The notes under the pieces were generated by a model that saw nothing but the letters and a program-made list of their open reading frames with translations, searched no databases and was not told where the DNA came from. Positions 32,618 to 41,215 of a stretch of DNA of 64,000 nt are shown here, piece after piece (positions within the stretch are counted from its first letter, which is position 1; every line of letters starts with the position of its first letter). This DNA is from Nocardia cyriacigeorgica (GTDB lineage Bacteria; Actinomycetota; Actinomycetes; Mycobacteriales; Mycobacteriaceae), in assembly GCF_010868145.1 (NCBI RefSeq), contig NZ_JAAGUY010000028.1:1-64000 (forward strand), read 5' to 3'. The position numbers and the translations under genes were made by a program.

Positions 32618-33496
32618 TCAGCCGTGGTGCGGCCGCCCGGCCAGCTCTTCGAGGCGGGCGATGCGGTCTGCCATCGGCGGATGGGTGGAGAACCAGCGCG
32701 CCGCACGCTCACCCGGGCGGAACGGGTTGGCGATCATCAGGTGGGACTGGGCGGTGAGCTGTGGTTCCGGAGGTAGCGGGGCGGCCTGCACGCCACGTTC
32801 GAGCTTGCGCAGGGCCGAGGCCAAAGCGAGGGGATCGCCGGTGAGTTCGGCGCCGGACTGATCGGCCTGGTACTCCCGTGACCGCGAGACGGCCAGCTTG
32901 ATCAGGGTCGCCGCGATGGGGCCGAGCAGCGAGACCAAGATCACGCCGATGATGTTCGGGCCGCCCTCGCGGTTGCCGCCGAAGGCGGTGGCGAAAAAGG
33001 CCAGATTGGCAAGGCCGGAGATGACGGCGGCCAGCGCGCCCGCGACCGAGGAGATGAGGATGTCGCGGTTGTAGACGTGAGACAGCTCATGACCGAGGAC
33101 GGCGCGCAGCTCGCGCTCATCGAGAATCTGCAGGATGCCGCTGGTGCAGCACACTGCGGCATGACGGGGATTGCGGCCGGTGGCGAAGGCATTGGGCGCA
33201 TTGGTCGGGCTGATGTAGAGCCGCGGCATGGGCTGACGGGCCGCGGTGGCGAGTTCTCGCACGATCCGATAGATGACCGGCGCCTCCAGCTCGCTGACCG
33301 GCTGCGCGTGCATGGCCTTCAACGCGAGCTTGTCACTGTTGAAGTAGGCGTAGGCGTTCATGCCGACGGCCAGCAGGATCGCGATGACCAGGATCGTCGG
33401 GCTGCGGAACATCGCCCCGGCGAACACGATCAGCGCGGAAAGGCCGACCATCAGCCCGAACGTCTTGATCCCGTTCGCATACCCATGCCCGTGCAT
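32618..33496 (-). CDS. htpX: HtpX-like membrane zinc metalloprotease
   Basis: The protein has 292 residues. Two N-terminal helices (about 12-30 and 32-52) precede the zinc motif HELSH (136-140), two more membrane segments (about 150-200) and the downstream Glu in SREYQADQSGAEL that completes the site. HtpX degrades misfolded membrane proteins during envelope stress. AAGGAG precedes the ATG at 33496. It lies 258 bp from the polyprenyl synthase, on the same strand. Confidence 0.95.
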   Translation of the reverse strand: MHGHGYANGIKTFGLMVGLSALIVFAGAMFRSPTILVIAILLAVGMNAYAYFNSDKLALKAMHAQPVSELEAPVIYRIVRELATAARQPMPRLYISPTNAPNAFATGRNPRHAAVCCTSGILQILDERELRAVLGHELSHVYNRDILISSVAGALAAVISGLANLAFFATAFGGNREGGPNIIGVILVSLLGPIAATLIKLAVSRSREYQADQSGAELTGDPLALASALRKLERGVQAAPLPPEPQLTAQSHLMIANPFRPGERAARWFSTHPPMADRIARLEELAGRPHHG

Positions 33497-33754
33497 AGTT
33501 CTCCTTGCCGCTCCCCCGTTCGTTGCGTGCTTCCTGGAAGTTCAACGAAACGGTCCCGAAGCAAAGTTCCTGGATACTCCACCGGACGCGATGGTTTACG
33601 CACAATCGTGCCCCATTCGCGCCCTCTGGTGGATGACCTCGAGCGACACCGGTTGTCGGCCGCACTCGGGCCGCCACCACCGTGCTGCGCCCCTGGGAAA
33701 CTCACGCTCGGGGTGGCGCAGCACGGCGCCGCGGCCACCGCCCTCGGAGAGCGG

Positions 33755-34777
33755 CTACCCCACCCGTTCGATGGTGTAGCGGACCAGCCGCACCAGGGCA
33801 TCGTTGGCGGGGCCCGGCGGTAGGGCGGCCAGCTCGGCGTAGGCGAGGTCGGCGTATTCCTGCAACTTCTGCTTGGCCTGCGCCATACCGGGGGAACGAC
33901 CGAGCAGCGTCAGCGCCTCCTCCACCTCGGCATCGGTTTCCAGCGGGCGCGCCAGCAGGGTGCGCAACCGGTCGCCGTCGGCGCCTTCGTCGCGCAACGC
34001 GTACAGCACCGGCAGGGTGTGCACCCCTTCGCGAAGATCCGTGCCGGGGGTCTTACCGGACTGCGCGGATTCGGAGGAGATGTCGATGATGTCGTCGGAG
34101 ATCTGGAAGGCGGTGCCGACGGCGTCACCGAGGCGGGCCAGCCGCTCGACATGTTCGGTGTCGGCGCCGGAGAAGGTGCCACCGAACCGTCCGGCGGCGG
34201 CGATCAGCGAACCGGTCTTCTCCCAGACCACGCGCAGATAGTGCGCGACCGGGTCCTTGGACTCGGCGGCGCCCATGGTTTCGCGCATCTGCCCGGTGAC
34301 CAGTTCGGCGAAGGTTTCGGCGATGATCCGCACCGCGTCCGGGCCAAGCGTGGACACCAGCCGCGACGCGTGGGCGAACAAGTAGTCACCGGCGAGGATG
34401 GCGATGCTGTTGCCCCAGCGCGAATTCACGCTCGGCGCACCGCGACGCATGGTGGCCTCGTCCATGACATCGTCGTGGTACAGCGTCGCCAGGTGTACGA
34501 GTTCGACGACGGTGCCCGCGGTGATGAGGTCGGGATCGGTCGGACGCGGCCCGAGCTGCCCGGTGAGGATGGTGAACAGCGGACGGAACCGCTTACCCCC
34601 CGCTTTGGCCAGGTGCAGGGCCGCTTCCTGAAGGAACGACGCGCCGTCGGACAGCTCCTCGATCAGTAGCTTCTCGACGTCGGCCAGGCCGTTGCGCACC
34701 GTCGCGGCGAGTTCGGTATCACCGAGGTCCACCCCAGCTACCACCGTGCTCTCGTCGCTCACAGCAGATGTGCTCAT
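33755..34777 (-). CDS. Long-chain trans-polyprenyl diphosphate synthase (GrcC1-like)
   Basis: The 340-residue enzyme has both aspartate-rich motifs, DDVMD (102-106) and DDIID (228-232), with KRFRP near 62. It elongates allylic diphosphates with isopentenyl diphosphate. Its place beside menJ suggests it makes the menaquinone side chain, typically octaprenyl in Nocardia; chain length cannot be read from the sequence. ATG at 34777 has GGGAGAA 5 nt upstream. It diverges from menJ. Confidence 0.93.
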   Translation of the reverse strand: MSTSAVSDESTVVAGVDLGDTELAATVRNGLADVEKLLIEELSDGASFLQEAALHLAKAGGKRFRPLFTILTGQLGPRPTDPDLITAGTVVELVHLATLYHDDVMDEATMRRGAPSVNSRWGNSIAILAGDYLFAHASRLVSTLGPDAVRIIAETFAELVTGQMRETMGAAESKDPVAHYLRVVWEKTGSLIAAAGRFGGTFSGADTEHVERLARLGDAVGTAFQISDDIIDISSESAQSGKTPGTDLREGVHTLPVLYALRDEGADGDRLRTLLARPLETDAEVEEALTLLGRSPGMAQAKQKLQEYADLAYAELAALPPGPANDALVRLVRYTIERVG

Positions 34778-34942
34778 TTCTTCTCCCAGCGATGCGTCCG
34801 ACCCACGGTCAAAGAACCTAGCGTGTCCACGCTAGATAACCCCATGAACACCGTCACTCCCGGCAATATCCACTGGGGCGCACCGCACACCTTCGCACAC
34901 CTGGTCGGGTATCGGACGGCGAGCCCGGCGGCGGGTCGGAAT

Positions 34943-34993
34943 GCACCGGCCGCACATCACACACTGCACCGGTCACACATCACACGGCACCGG
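34943..34993. repeat. Short direct repeats in the menJ upstream region
   Basis: GCACCGG occurs at 34943, 34966 and 34987. The last two lie in longer matching units, CACATCACACACTGCACCGG (34953-34972) and CACATCACACGGCACCGG (34976-34993). They lie between the divergent polyprenyl synthase and menJ and may be regulatory. Confidence 0.6.
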
Positions 34994-35023
34994 CGTCGAC
35001 ATGGGTGCGGCCGCGCTGCGAGT

Positions 35024-36313
35024 ATGGAAACCATGGGTGCACCGGATGTCACACCAGCGGGCGGGGACGAGCAGACACATGGCGCGATACCCGCGCATGC
35101 CGACGTCCTTGTGGTCGGGGCCGGACCGGCCGGGTCGGCCGCGGCCACCTGGGCCGCACGCGCGGGCCGCGATGTCCTACTGGTCGACTCGGCGGTGTTC
35201 CCGCGGGACAAGACCTGCGGTGACGGCCTGACACCGCGGGCAACCGCCGAAATGGAGCACCTGGGTCTGGGTGACTGGGTGCGCGCGCACACCGTCAATC
35301 ACGGTCTGCGGATGACCGGTTTCGGGCGCGAGGAGCTGCTGCCCTGGCCGGGCGGATCGTTCCCCACCTATGGAAGTGCGGTTCCGCGAACCGAACTCGA
35401 CGACAAGCTGCGCGAGACCGCGGTGAAGTCCGGAGCGGGAATGCTGGACGGCACCAAGGTGGTCGATGTCACCCGCGACGGCGAGCGCGTCACCGGCGTG
35501 ACGGTCCGCACGGGTGAGGACACCCACTCGATCACCTGCCGGACCCTCGTCGTCGCCGACGGTGTGCGTTCACCGGTCGGCAAGATGCTCGGCCGCGAAT
35601 GGCATCGGCAGTACGCCTACGGCGTCGCCGCCCGCGCCTACATCACCTCCGGTCGCTCCGCGGATCAATGGATCACCTCGCATCTGGAATTGCGTGATGC
35701 GAACGGTGAACTGGTGCCCGGCTATGGCTGGGTGTTCCCACTGGCCAATGGCGAGGTCAATATCGGCGTCGGATCGCTGGCCACCGAGCGCAGGCCCTCC
35801 CATATCGCCCTCAAGCCGCTGCTCGAGCATTACACCGGGCTGCGGCGGGACGAATGGGAGTTCACCGGTTCGCTGCGTGCGGTCGCCTCGGCACTGCTGC
35901 CGATGGGTGGGGCGGTATCGAATATCGCGGGCCCCAACTGGGTCTTGATCGGTGACGCCGCCGGTTGTGTGAATCCGCTCAACGGCGAGGGTATCGATTA
36001 CGGCCTCGAAGGCGGGCACATGCTCGCCGACCTGCTCGATGAACCTGACCTGAGCACGGTGTGGCCCGAACTGCTGCGCGCCCGATACGGGCGGACGTAC
36101 TCGGTGGCACGCCGGATCGCCGGGCTCGCCACTCACCCGAGGATGGTGCCGCTGGGCGGTCCGCCGGTGATGCGGTCGAAGTTCTTGCAGCGCACCGCCG
36201 TTCGAGTGATGGGCAATCTGGTCACCGACGAGGACGTGGATCTGGTGGCACGCGCTTGGCGGACCGCGGGCCGCCTGTCCGCGCGCCTCGACGAGCGGCC
36301 GCCGTTCTGTTAG
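35024..36313 (+). CDS. menJ: Menaquinone reductase (MenJ)
   Basis: This FAD-dependent geranylgeranyl-reductase family enzyme has 429 residues. FAD-binding GAGPAGSAAATWAARAGRDV starts at residue 32. The CGDGLTPRA motif follows the FAD strand-loop, and GDAAGCVNPLNGEGIDYGLE is near 310. In M. tuberculosis MenJ saturates one isoprene unit of menaquinone, and the match over the full length is close. The ATG at 35024 has no ribosome binding site, and ATG 35033 is an alternative; frames further upstream pass through the repeats and look non-coding. Confidence 0.92.
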   Translation: METMGAPDVTPAGGDEQTHGAIPAHADVLVVGAGPAGSAAATWAARAGRDVLLVDSAVFPRDKTCGDGLTPRATAEMEHLGLGDWVRAHTVNHGLRMTGFGREELLPWPGGSFPTYGSAVPRTELDDKLRETAVKSGAGMLDGTKVVDVTRDGERVTGVTVRTGEDTHSITCRTLVVADGVRSPVGKMLGREWHRQYAYGVAARAYITSGRSADQWITSHLELRDANGELVPGYGWVFPLANGEVNIGVGSLATERRPSHIALKPLLEHYTGLRRDEWEFTGSLRAVASALLPMGGAVSNIAGPNWVLIGDAAGCVNPLNGEGIDYGLEGGHMLADLLDEPDLSTVWPELLRARYGRTYSVARRIAGLATHPRMVPLGGPPVMRSKFLQRTAVRVMGNLVTDEDVDLVARAWRTAGRLSARLDERPPFC

Positions 36314-36418
36314 CCGCACCGGCCCGGGCAGCTTTACCCCGCTGAGCCTCGGCTAGCGCACCGGCGATGCGGCACACCAGGCGCCGACGCCAGAGCGTCC
36401 GACGACCGGCAAGCGACA

Positions 36419-36424
36419 TACAGT
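36419..36424 (+). promoter_or_regulatory. -10 element of a leaderless AraC-type gene
   Basis: TACAGT ends exactly 6 nt before the GTG at 36431, and no Shine-Dalgarno sequence is present. Confidence 0.5.
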
Positions 36425-36430
36425 GGTCTG

Positions 36431-36862
36431 GTGACGCCGCGACCGGTGCCGGAAGATCTGCTCCCCCATCTGCGGCGGGCGCGGGATCTGGCCGACCGCG
36501 AATACGCGCAGCCGCTCGACCTGGACGGGCTAGCCGCCGCCGCGGGGGTATCGAAATATCACTTCCTGCGCTGTTTCGCGGCCACGTACGGCAAGACACC
36601 GGCGGTGTATCTGGCCGAACGCCGTATCGAGCGGGCGCAGGACTTGCTGCGAGCCACGAACGTCACCGTGACCGAGACGTGCATGCTCGTCGGCTACACC
36701 AGCCTCGGTTCGTTCTCCCGGAAGTTCACCGAACTGGTCGGGATGTCGCCGTCGGCGTATCAGGCCAAATTCGCCACCGATGGGGCGCCACGCATCCCCG
36801 GTTGCTATGTCTTCATGCACGGACTCTCCGACCGGGCACCGCGCCCCGACAGCGGCCTCTGA
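36431..36862 (+). CDS. AraC-family regulator (DNA-binding domain only)
   Basis: The 143-residue protein consists almost wholly of the two helix-turn-helix motifs of AraC/XylS proteins: LDGLAAAAGVSKYHFLRCFA, and VTETCMLVGYTSLGSFSRKF followed by TELVGMSPSAYQ. There is no sensing domain, so activity may depend on expression level or a partner. It lies 65 bp upstream of a VOC-family gene in the same direction, a common pairing in which the regulator controls the dioxygenase-like protein. Confidence 0.88.
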   Translation: MTPRPVPEDLLPHLRRARDLADREYAQPLDLDGLAAAAGVSKYHFLRCFAATYGKTPAVYLAERRIERAQDLLRATNVTVTETCMLVGYTSLGSFSRKFTELVGMSPSAYQAKFATDGAPRIPGCYVFMHGLSDRAPRPDSGL

Positions 36863-36915
36863 GACCGATCCGGCACCGAGCAATTTCGGAGAAGCTCGGG
36901 CCGCGACCTTCGCCC

Positions 36916-36921
36916 TAGCCT
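36916..36921 (+). promoter_or_regulatory. -10 element of a leaderless VOC gene
   Basis: TAGCCT lies 6 nt before the ATG at 36928, matching the spacing seen at several other genes here. The VOC gene may therefore have its own start site. Confidence 0.5.
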
Positions 36922-36927
36922 GAACTC

Positions 36928-37371
36928 ATGACTCCGATCAAGAACATTTCGCTGGTCACGGTCTATGTGACCGATCAGGACGCGGCCAAGAACTGGTACG
37001 TCGACAAGCTCGGCTTCGTGGAGACCGCCGACATCACGATGGGTGACAACGGCTTCCGGTGGGTCAGCGTCAGCCATCCAGATCACCGTGAACTCGAGGT
37101 GACGCTGATGCTGCCCGGGCCGCCACTGGACGAGAATATGGCCGAGGCGATCCGGCGGTCACTCGCCAACGGTACGCACGGCGCCTTGGGTCTCAATACC
37201 GACGACTGCCAGAAGGCATATGAGGAACTGTCGGCCAAGGGTGTCGAATTCGTGCAGCCGCCGTCCGAGCGCCCCTATGGCGTCGAAGCGGTGTTCCGCG
37301 ACAACTCCGGCAACTGGCTGGTGCTGGTCGAGCCGAGGGAATACGACCCGACCATCGCGGCACCGGAGTAG
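36928..37371 (+). CDS. VOC-family (glyoxalase/dioxygenase-fold) protein
   Basis: This 147-residue protein has the two beta-alpha-beta-beta-beta modules of the vicinal oxygen chelate fold (ISLVTVYVTDQDAAKNWYVD; THGALGLNTDDCQKAYEELS; FRDNSGNWLVLVEP). Metal-ligand residues are plausible at the C-terminal Glu of VLVEP. Members include lyases, dioxygenases and resistance proteins; the substrate is unknown. It follows the AraC-type gene. Confidence 0.85.
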   Translation: MTPIKNISLVTVYVTDQDAAKNWYVDKLGFVETADITMGDNGFRWVSVSHPDHRELEVTLMLPGPPLDENMAEAIRRSLANGTHGALGLNTDDCQKAYEELSAKGVEFVQPPSERPYGVEAVFRDNSGNWLVLVEPREYDPTIAAPE

Positions 37372-37420
37372 ATGTGCGACCGGATGCGCACCGGGCGGCA
37401 CGCATCCGGTTCACCACAGA

Positions 37421-37927
37421 TCAGGCCGACGCCTGCCCGGCGAACCACTTCTCGATGAACTTACGTTCGCTGTCGAGCACGCGGTGGTGCAATTGTTCGG
37501 CCAGCGGTTCGATGGCGCCGCCGACCAGCGGAACCTTCACCTTGACGGTGCCGACGACCTCGATCTCGCAGCCTTCGGCGGTCGGACGCAGCTCGTAGGT
37601 GCCCGACATCTCCGAGTTGATCCCGTTGGAAGTGCCTTCGAAGTTGCCCTTGGCGATCTCGCCGGTCAGGGCCTGCCAGGTGTCGGTGCGGGAGACGACC
37701 AGATCGCTCTTGAGGACCTTGCGCACGATGCCGGGAATCTTGTCGGGTCGGATCTTCTCGCTCATCGCGAGGCGCACGGTGCCCTCGCCGCCTGGGTGGG
37801 CCAGATCGAGGGTGGCCGTCTCGGCGCCGGCGAACCGGGCCTGCCACAGCTCGTCGCCGGTGAGTGCCCGGTGCAGGTCTTCCACCGGGACGGTGTAGGG
37901 CACCGTGAAGCTGAATTTTCGGGACAT
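37421..37927 (-). CDS. DUF2505 family protein
   Basis: The 168-residue protein (MSRKFSFTVPYTVPVEDLHR) resembles the DUF2505 family, with a START/SRPBCC-like pattern of alternating strands and a C-terminal helix (LDSERKFIEKWFAGQ). Such folds bind hydrophobic ligands; no role is established. ATG at 37927 is chosen over 37945. It is flanked by divergent and convergent genes, so it stands alone. Confidence 0.8.
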   Translation of the reverse strand: MSRKFSFTVPYTVPVEDLHRALTGDELWQARFAGAETATLDLAHPGGEGTVRLAMSEKIRPDKIPGIVRKVLKSDLVVSRTDTWQALTGEIAKGNFEGTSNGINSEMSGTYELRPTAEGCEIEVVGTVKVKVPLVGGAIEPLAEQLHHRVLDSERKFIEKWFAGQASA

Positions 37928-38010
37928 GGGCGAAACCATAGTCAAGACGGCCTTGCGCGGCCCATCATCAGGTCGAGCGAGGCCCGAGTACGCGCGACGG
38001 CGATGCCAAG

Positions 38011-38016
38011 TAGCCT
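38011..38016 (+). promoter_or_regulatory. -10 element of a leaderless DUF3592 gene
   Basis: TAGCCT lies 6 nt before GTG 38023, the same hexamer and spacing as at 36916. This favours 38023 over the GTG at 38017. Confidence 0.45.
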
Positions 38017-38022
38017 GTGGCG

Positions 38023-38487
38023 GTGTCGGAAACCAGTCATCCGCAGCGGCGTCCGCAACGCCTGCGGCGTGCCCGGATCGGCGTGCTGACCGCCGCGACA
38101 GTGGTCAGCGTGCTCGTCGGGCTGCTAGTACTGGCGGCCTGGCGCAACGACCATCTGATCACCTCGGATATGGGCCGAACCACCGGTGAGGTGCTGTCGG
38201 CGGGCAGGCTGCGTTCGGCGGTCATGTACGTGACCCCCGACGGAGTGACACACAATCCGAAGGTCGGTGTCCTCTACCCCACCAACCTCACCGCGGGCGA
38301 GCACATCAATGTCGAATACAACCGCGCCGACCCCGACCTGGTGCGGGTCGCCGGACGTGACGTCCGGGTGGCCATACCGCCCGCCCTGTCGGTGATCGCG
38401 GTGACCTGGGCGCTCGCGCTCCCGACGCTGTGGATTCTACGGCGGGTGAGCAGGCGGCCGGTCACGGTGTCGACTGCGAAGGTCTGA
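38023..38487 (+). CDS. DUF3592 family membrane protein
   Basis: The protein has 154 residues. One N-terminal helix (IGVLTAATVVSVLVGLLVLA), an outside beta-rich domain and a C-terminal helix (ALSVIAVTWALALPTLWILR) follow the DUF3592 plan. It sits just before mgtA, as its counterpart Rv0556 does in M. tuberculosis. Function unknown. The GTG at 38017 is the other possible start. Confidence 0.85.
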   Translation: MSETSHPQRRPQRLRRARIGVLTAATVVSVLVGLLVLAAWRNDHLITSDMGRTTGEVLSAGRLRSAVMYVTPDGVTHNPKVGVLYPTNLTAGEHINVEYNRADPDLVRVAGRDVRVAIPPALSVIAVTWALALPTLWILRRVSRRPVTVSTAKV

Positions 38488-38605
38488 CCTCGGCACACCG
38501 TCATGCGCGACCCTGGCAGTGCCGCTTCGGGTTGGTATTCGCCGGAACTTCGCACGGACGTCACGTTGGTGTGGCCGAGGTGAGAAGGCCGGCACCCAGA
38601 CTCGA

Positions 38606-39751
38606 GTGGTGCGCGTAGCCATTGTGGCGGAGTCGTTCCTGCCGAATATGAACGGCGTGGTCAATTCCGTGCTCAGGGTGCTCGACTATCTGGACCAGCA
38701 CGGGCACGAGGCGCTGGTCGTCGCGCCGGACACCTTGCGGGGGCAGGCGCCCGCGTCACGCTTCCACGGGCGTTTCCCGGTGTATCGGGTACCCGCGGTG
38801 ATGGTTCCGAAAGTCAGCTCGCTGCCAGTCGGCCTGCCGCAGCCGGGGATCGTGCGTGCGATCGCGGATTTCGACGCCGATGTGGTGCATCTGGCCTCGC
38901 CGTTTCTGCTTGGCGCTGGCGGGCTCGGGGCGGCGCTGCGACTGGATCTGCCCGCGGTGGCGGTGTATCAGACCGATGTGGCCGGGTTCGCGAAGAGCTA
39001 TGGGCTGGGGCTGGCCAGTCGCGCGGCCTGGGGGTGGACCCGGCGGATTCACGAGGGTGCCGCGCGGACGCTGGCCCCGTCGAGCGCGGCCGCGGCAGAT
39101 CTCGCGCTGCATGGCATTCCCCGGGTGCATCGCTGGGGGCGAGGGGTCGATATCGCGCGGTTCACACCCTCCGCGCGGCGAGCGTCGTTGCGGGAGACGT
39201 GGCTGAATGGTTCGTCGGCACTGATCGTCGGTTTCGTCGGGCGGCTCGCGCCGGAGAAGCATGTCGAGCGGCTTGCGGCTCTCGCCCACGATCCGGACAT
39301 TCAGCTGGTGATCGTCGGCGACGGGCCCGAGCGTGGCAAGCTCACGCGGCTCCTGCCGAACGCCATCTTCACCGGTGAACTCGGCGGGGACGAACTCGCC
39401 GAGGCTTACGCCAGTCTCGACGTGATGGTGCACGCGGGCGAGCACGAAACCTTCTGCCAGGGCGTCCAAGAAGCGCTGGCCTCGGGTGTTCCGGTGGTCG
39501 GCCCTGATGCCGGCGGCCCGCGCGACCTCATCGCCCACTGCCGCAACGGCTATCTGCTGCCGGTGGACCGGTTCAGTGAATTGCTGCCGAGCGCCGTGGC
39601 CGCGCTCCGCGATCCGGCCCTGCGCGTCAGGTTCGCCGGGGCCGCGCGCACATCGGTGCTGCATCGGACGTGGCCCGCCATCTGCGATGAATTGATGGGG
39701 CATTACGCCGAGGTGACCGGCCGAGAATCTCGGCTCCCGCGCACCGCGTGA
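38606..39751 (+). CDS. mgtA: GDP-mannose-dependent alpha-mannosyltransferase (MgtA)
   Basis: The 381-residue GT4 enzyme has the GT-B layout. VRVAIVAESFLPNMNGVVNS is the N-terminal domain start. FVGRLAPEKHVERLAAL and EHETFCQGVQEALASGVPVV (with the EX7E nucleotide-sugar motif) lie in the C-terminal domain. In mycobacteria and corynebacteria MgtA mannosylates glucuronosyl-diacylglycerol for lipomannan-type lipids. The GTG pair at 38606/38609 gives the start matching the family. It is probably in one unit with the DUF3592 gene. Confidence 0.9.
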   Translation: MVRVAIVAESFLPNMNGVVNSVLRVLDYLDQHGHEALVVAPDTLRGQAPASRFHGRFPVYRVPAVMVPKVSSLPVGLPQPGIVRAIADFDADVVHLASPFLLGAGGLGAALRLDLPAVAVYQTDVAGFAKSYGLGLASRAAWGWTRRIHEGAARTLAPSSAAAADLALHGIPRVHRWGRGVDIARFTPSARRASLRETWLNGSSALIVGFVGRLAPEKHVERLAALAHDPDIQLVIVGDGPERGKLTRLLPNAIFTGELGGDELAEAYASLDVMVHAGEHETFCQGVQEALASGVPVVGPDAGGPRDLIAHCRNGYLLPVDRFSELLPSAVAALRDPALRVRFAGAARTSVLHRTWPAICDELMGHYAEVTGRESRLPRTA

Positions 39752-39793
39752 TCTGGCCCACCTCCACGTGGAGACGTCCATCCAGGCCGGAAA

Positions 39794-40336
39794 CTAGAAC
39801 AAGCTACGCAGTGCAAGGAAGCGAAGGCCGCCGACCGCGGCCATAATGGCGAGCACCGCGCCCGCCCGGGTGATTTCGCCGAGGCCTGGTGCCATGAGCT
39901 CGAGACCGGCCAGGGCGGCCGTGCTGATCAGCAGGCCGACCAGCGCCAGCCCGCCGCCCTCCCACTGCGCGGTGAGCCAGCCGACACGGCCCGCAGCACG
40001 GAAGGTGAGTCTGCGGTGCAGTTCGTTCGCGATCATCGTGCTCACGATCGAGCCCGCGGCATTGGCGGCCAGCGGGCCGAGTCCGCCGCAGGCGAGGAAC
40101 AGCAGCAGGTAGGCGATATTGCTGGTGCCGCCGACCAGGGCGAAGCGGAGCAGTTGCGCGAAGGCGTGATCGCCGAGCAGACACTGCCGCGCGCGGGCGC
40201 ACCGACCGGCCCATTCGCTGCTCAGCATCGGGACGAGGGCAGGGCAGGCGATGGGGGCCGCGAAGGCGGTGCTGTTCACGAGAAGAACGGTCGCCGACCC
40301 CGCTGACGGCGACCTGACGCCCGACTGACATGACAC
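39794..40336 (-). CDS. GtrA-like membrane protein
   Basis: Four hydrophobic helices in the last ~120 residues, starting LLRFALVGGTSNIAYLLLFL, match the GtrA/flippase fold that moves polyprenyl-linked sugars or assists cell-wall glycosylation. The N terminus is uncertain. GTG 40336 gives 180 residues. GTG 40279 or ATG 40228 would remove a poorly conserved 19- or 36-residue extension. It lies next to mgtA, convergent with it, consistent with envelope sugar work. Confidence 0.75.
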   Translation of the reverse strand: MSCQSGVRSPSAGSATVLLVNSTAFAAPIACPALVPMLSSEWAGRCARARQCLLGDHAFAQLLRFALVGGTSNIAYLLLFLACGGLGPLAANAAGSIVSTMIANELHRRLTFRAAGRVGWLTAQWEGGGLALVGLLISTAALAGLELMAPGLGEITRAGAVLAIMAAVGGLRFLALRSLF

Positions 40337-40341
40337 CCTCG

Positions 40342-40355
40342 CGTCTCATGAGACG
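40342..40355. promoter_or_regulatory. Palindrome in the divergent gtrA-like/DUF4097 promoter region
   Basis: CGTCTCATGAGACG is a perfect 14-bp palindrome between the two divergent genes. GTGTCAG is repeated at 40364 and 40374, and TGACAC lies at 40331. A regulator binding site is likely; the regulator is not known. Confidence 0.5.
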
Positions 40356-40469
40356 TCAGATCCGTGTCAGGTCGGTGTCAGCTGCTCCCGCGACAGTAAT
40401 CACGTCAACGAAACAGCAACCGCGGCATACGGACCGCGGGAGCGGCATCCGAGCTCGAGGAGAGAGCCC

Positions 40470-41108
40470 ATGTACACCTTCCAGACCCCGCAGCCGATCT
40501 CCGTCACCGTCGAGGTCCTGGCCGCCGACGTCACCGTCGTCGCCTCCGACCGCACCGACAGCGTCGTTGTGGTCCGCCCCGCCGACGAGTCCAAGAAGGC
40601 CGACGTGCGCGCCGCCGAGCAGACCGAGGTCGATTTCACCGACGGCACTTTGAGGGTGACGACGCCGAAAAGCTGGCGCACCTACACTCCGTTCGGCGGC
40701 AACGCGGCGATCACGGTGACCATCGAGGTGCCGACCGGCTCCGAGCTGACGAGCACCACCGGAGTCGGCCATGTGCGTGGCGCCGGCGCGCTCGGGCACT
40801 GCGAGCTGACGGTGGCGCTCGGCGACATCACCGTCGAGCGTCCGCAGGGGTCGGTGACCGCGAAGGCCACCAAGGGAAATATCCGCATCGGTGCCGCGAC
40901 TCGCGGCGAGCTCCGGCTGGAGACGTCCGTCGGTGAGTTGGAGGTCGGTATCCGCCCCGGCAGTGCGGTGCGCCTGGAGACCGATGCCACCGTCGGCACC
41001 GTGCAGAACACGCTGGCGCCCGTCGGAGCGGAGCCGGTGGACACGGTGCAGGTGTTCGCACGGAGCTCGCTCGGCAACGTCATCATTCGGCACGCCGAGG
41101 CCGCTTAG
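40470..41108 (+). CDS. DUF4097-type beta-strand repeat protein
   Basis: The 212-residue protein has no signal peptide or membrane segment. Short repeated strands dominate (VTVEVLAADVTVVASDRTDS; LTVALGDITVERPQGSVTAK; LRLETSVGELEVGIRPGSAV), as in DUF4097/adhesin-like beta-helical proteins. GAGGAGAG precedes the ATG at 40470. No regulator-like partner is adjacent. Function unknown. Confidence 0.85.
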   Translation: MYTFQTPQPISVTVEVLAADVTVVASDRTDSVVVVRPADESKKADVRAAEQTEVDFTDGTLRVTTPKSWRTYTPFGGNAAITVTIEVPTGSELTSTTGVGHVRGAGALGHCELTVALGDITVERPQGSVTAKATKGNIRIGAATRGELRLETSVGELEVGIRPGSAVRLETDATVGTVQNTLAPVGAEPVDTVQVFARSSLGNVIIRHAEAA

Positions 41109-41215
41109 GTCGTGTGCCCGAGCAGCGGGGACGGGCCGGCCATCCCCGCTGGTGTCGGAACCATTGGTGATCGGGGGGCCGAGCCGCTGCACGTGGAATG
41201 GATCGTCGCCGACGG

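Noticed and set aside
34943..34993. Possible CRISPR-like repeats
   Set aside because: Only two full units about 20 bp long lie almost back to back, with spacers of 3-4 bp and no cas genes. They are promoter repeats, not a CRISPR array.
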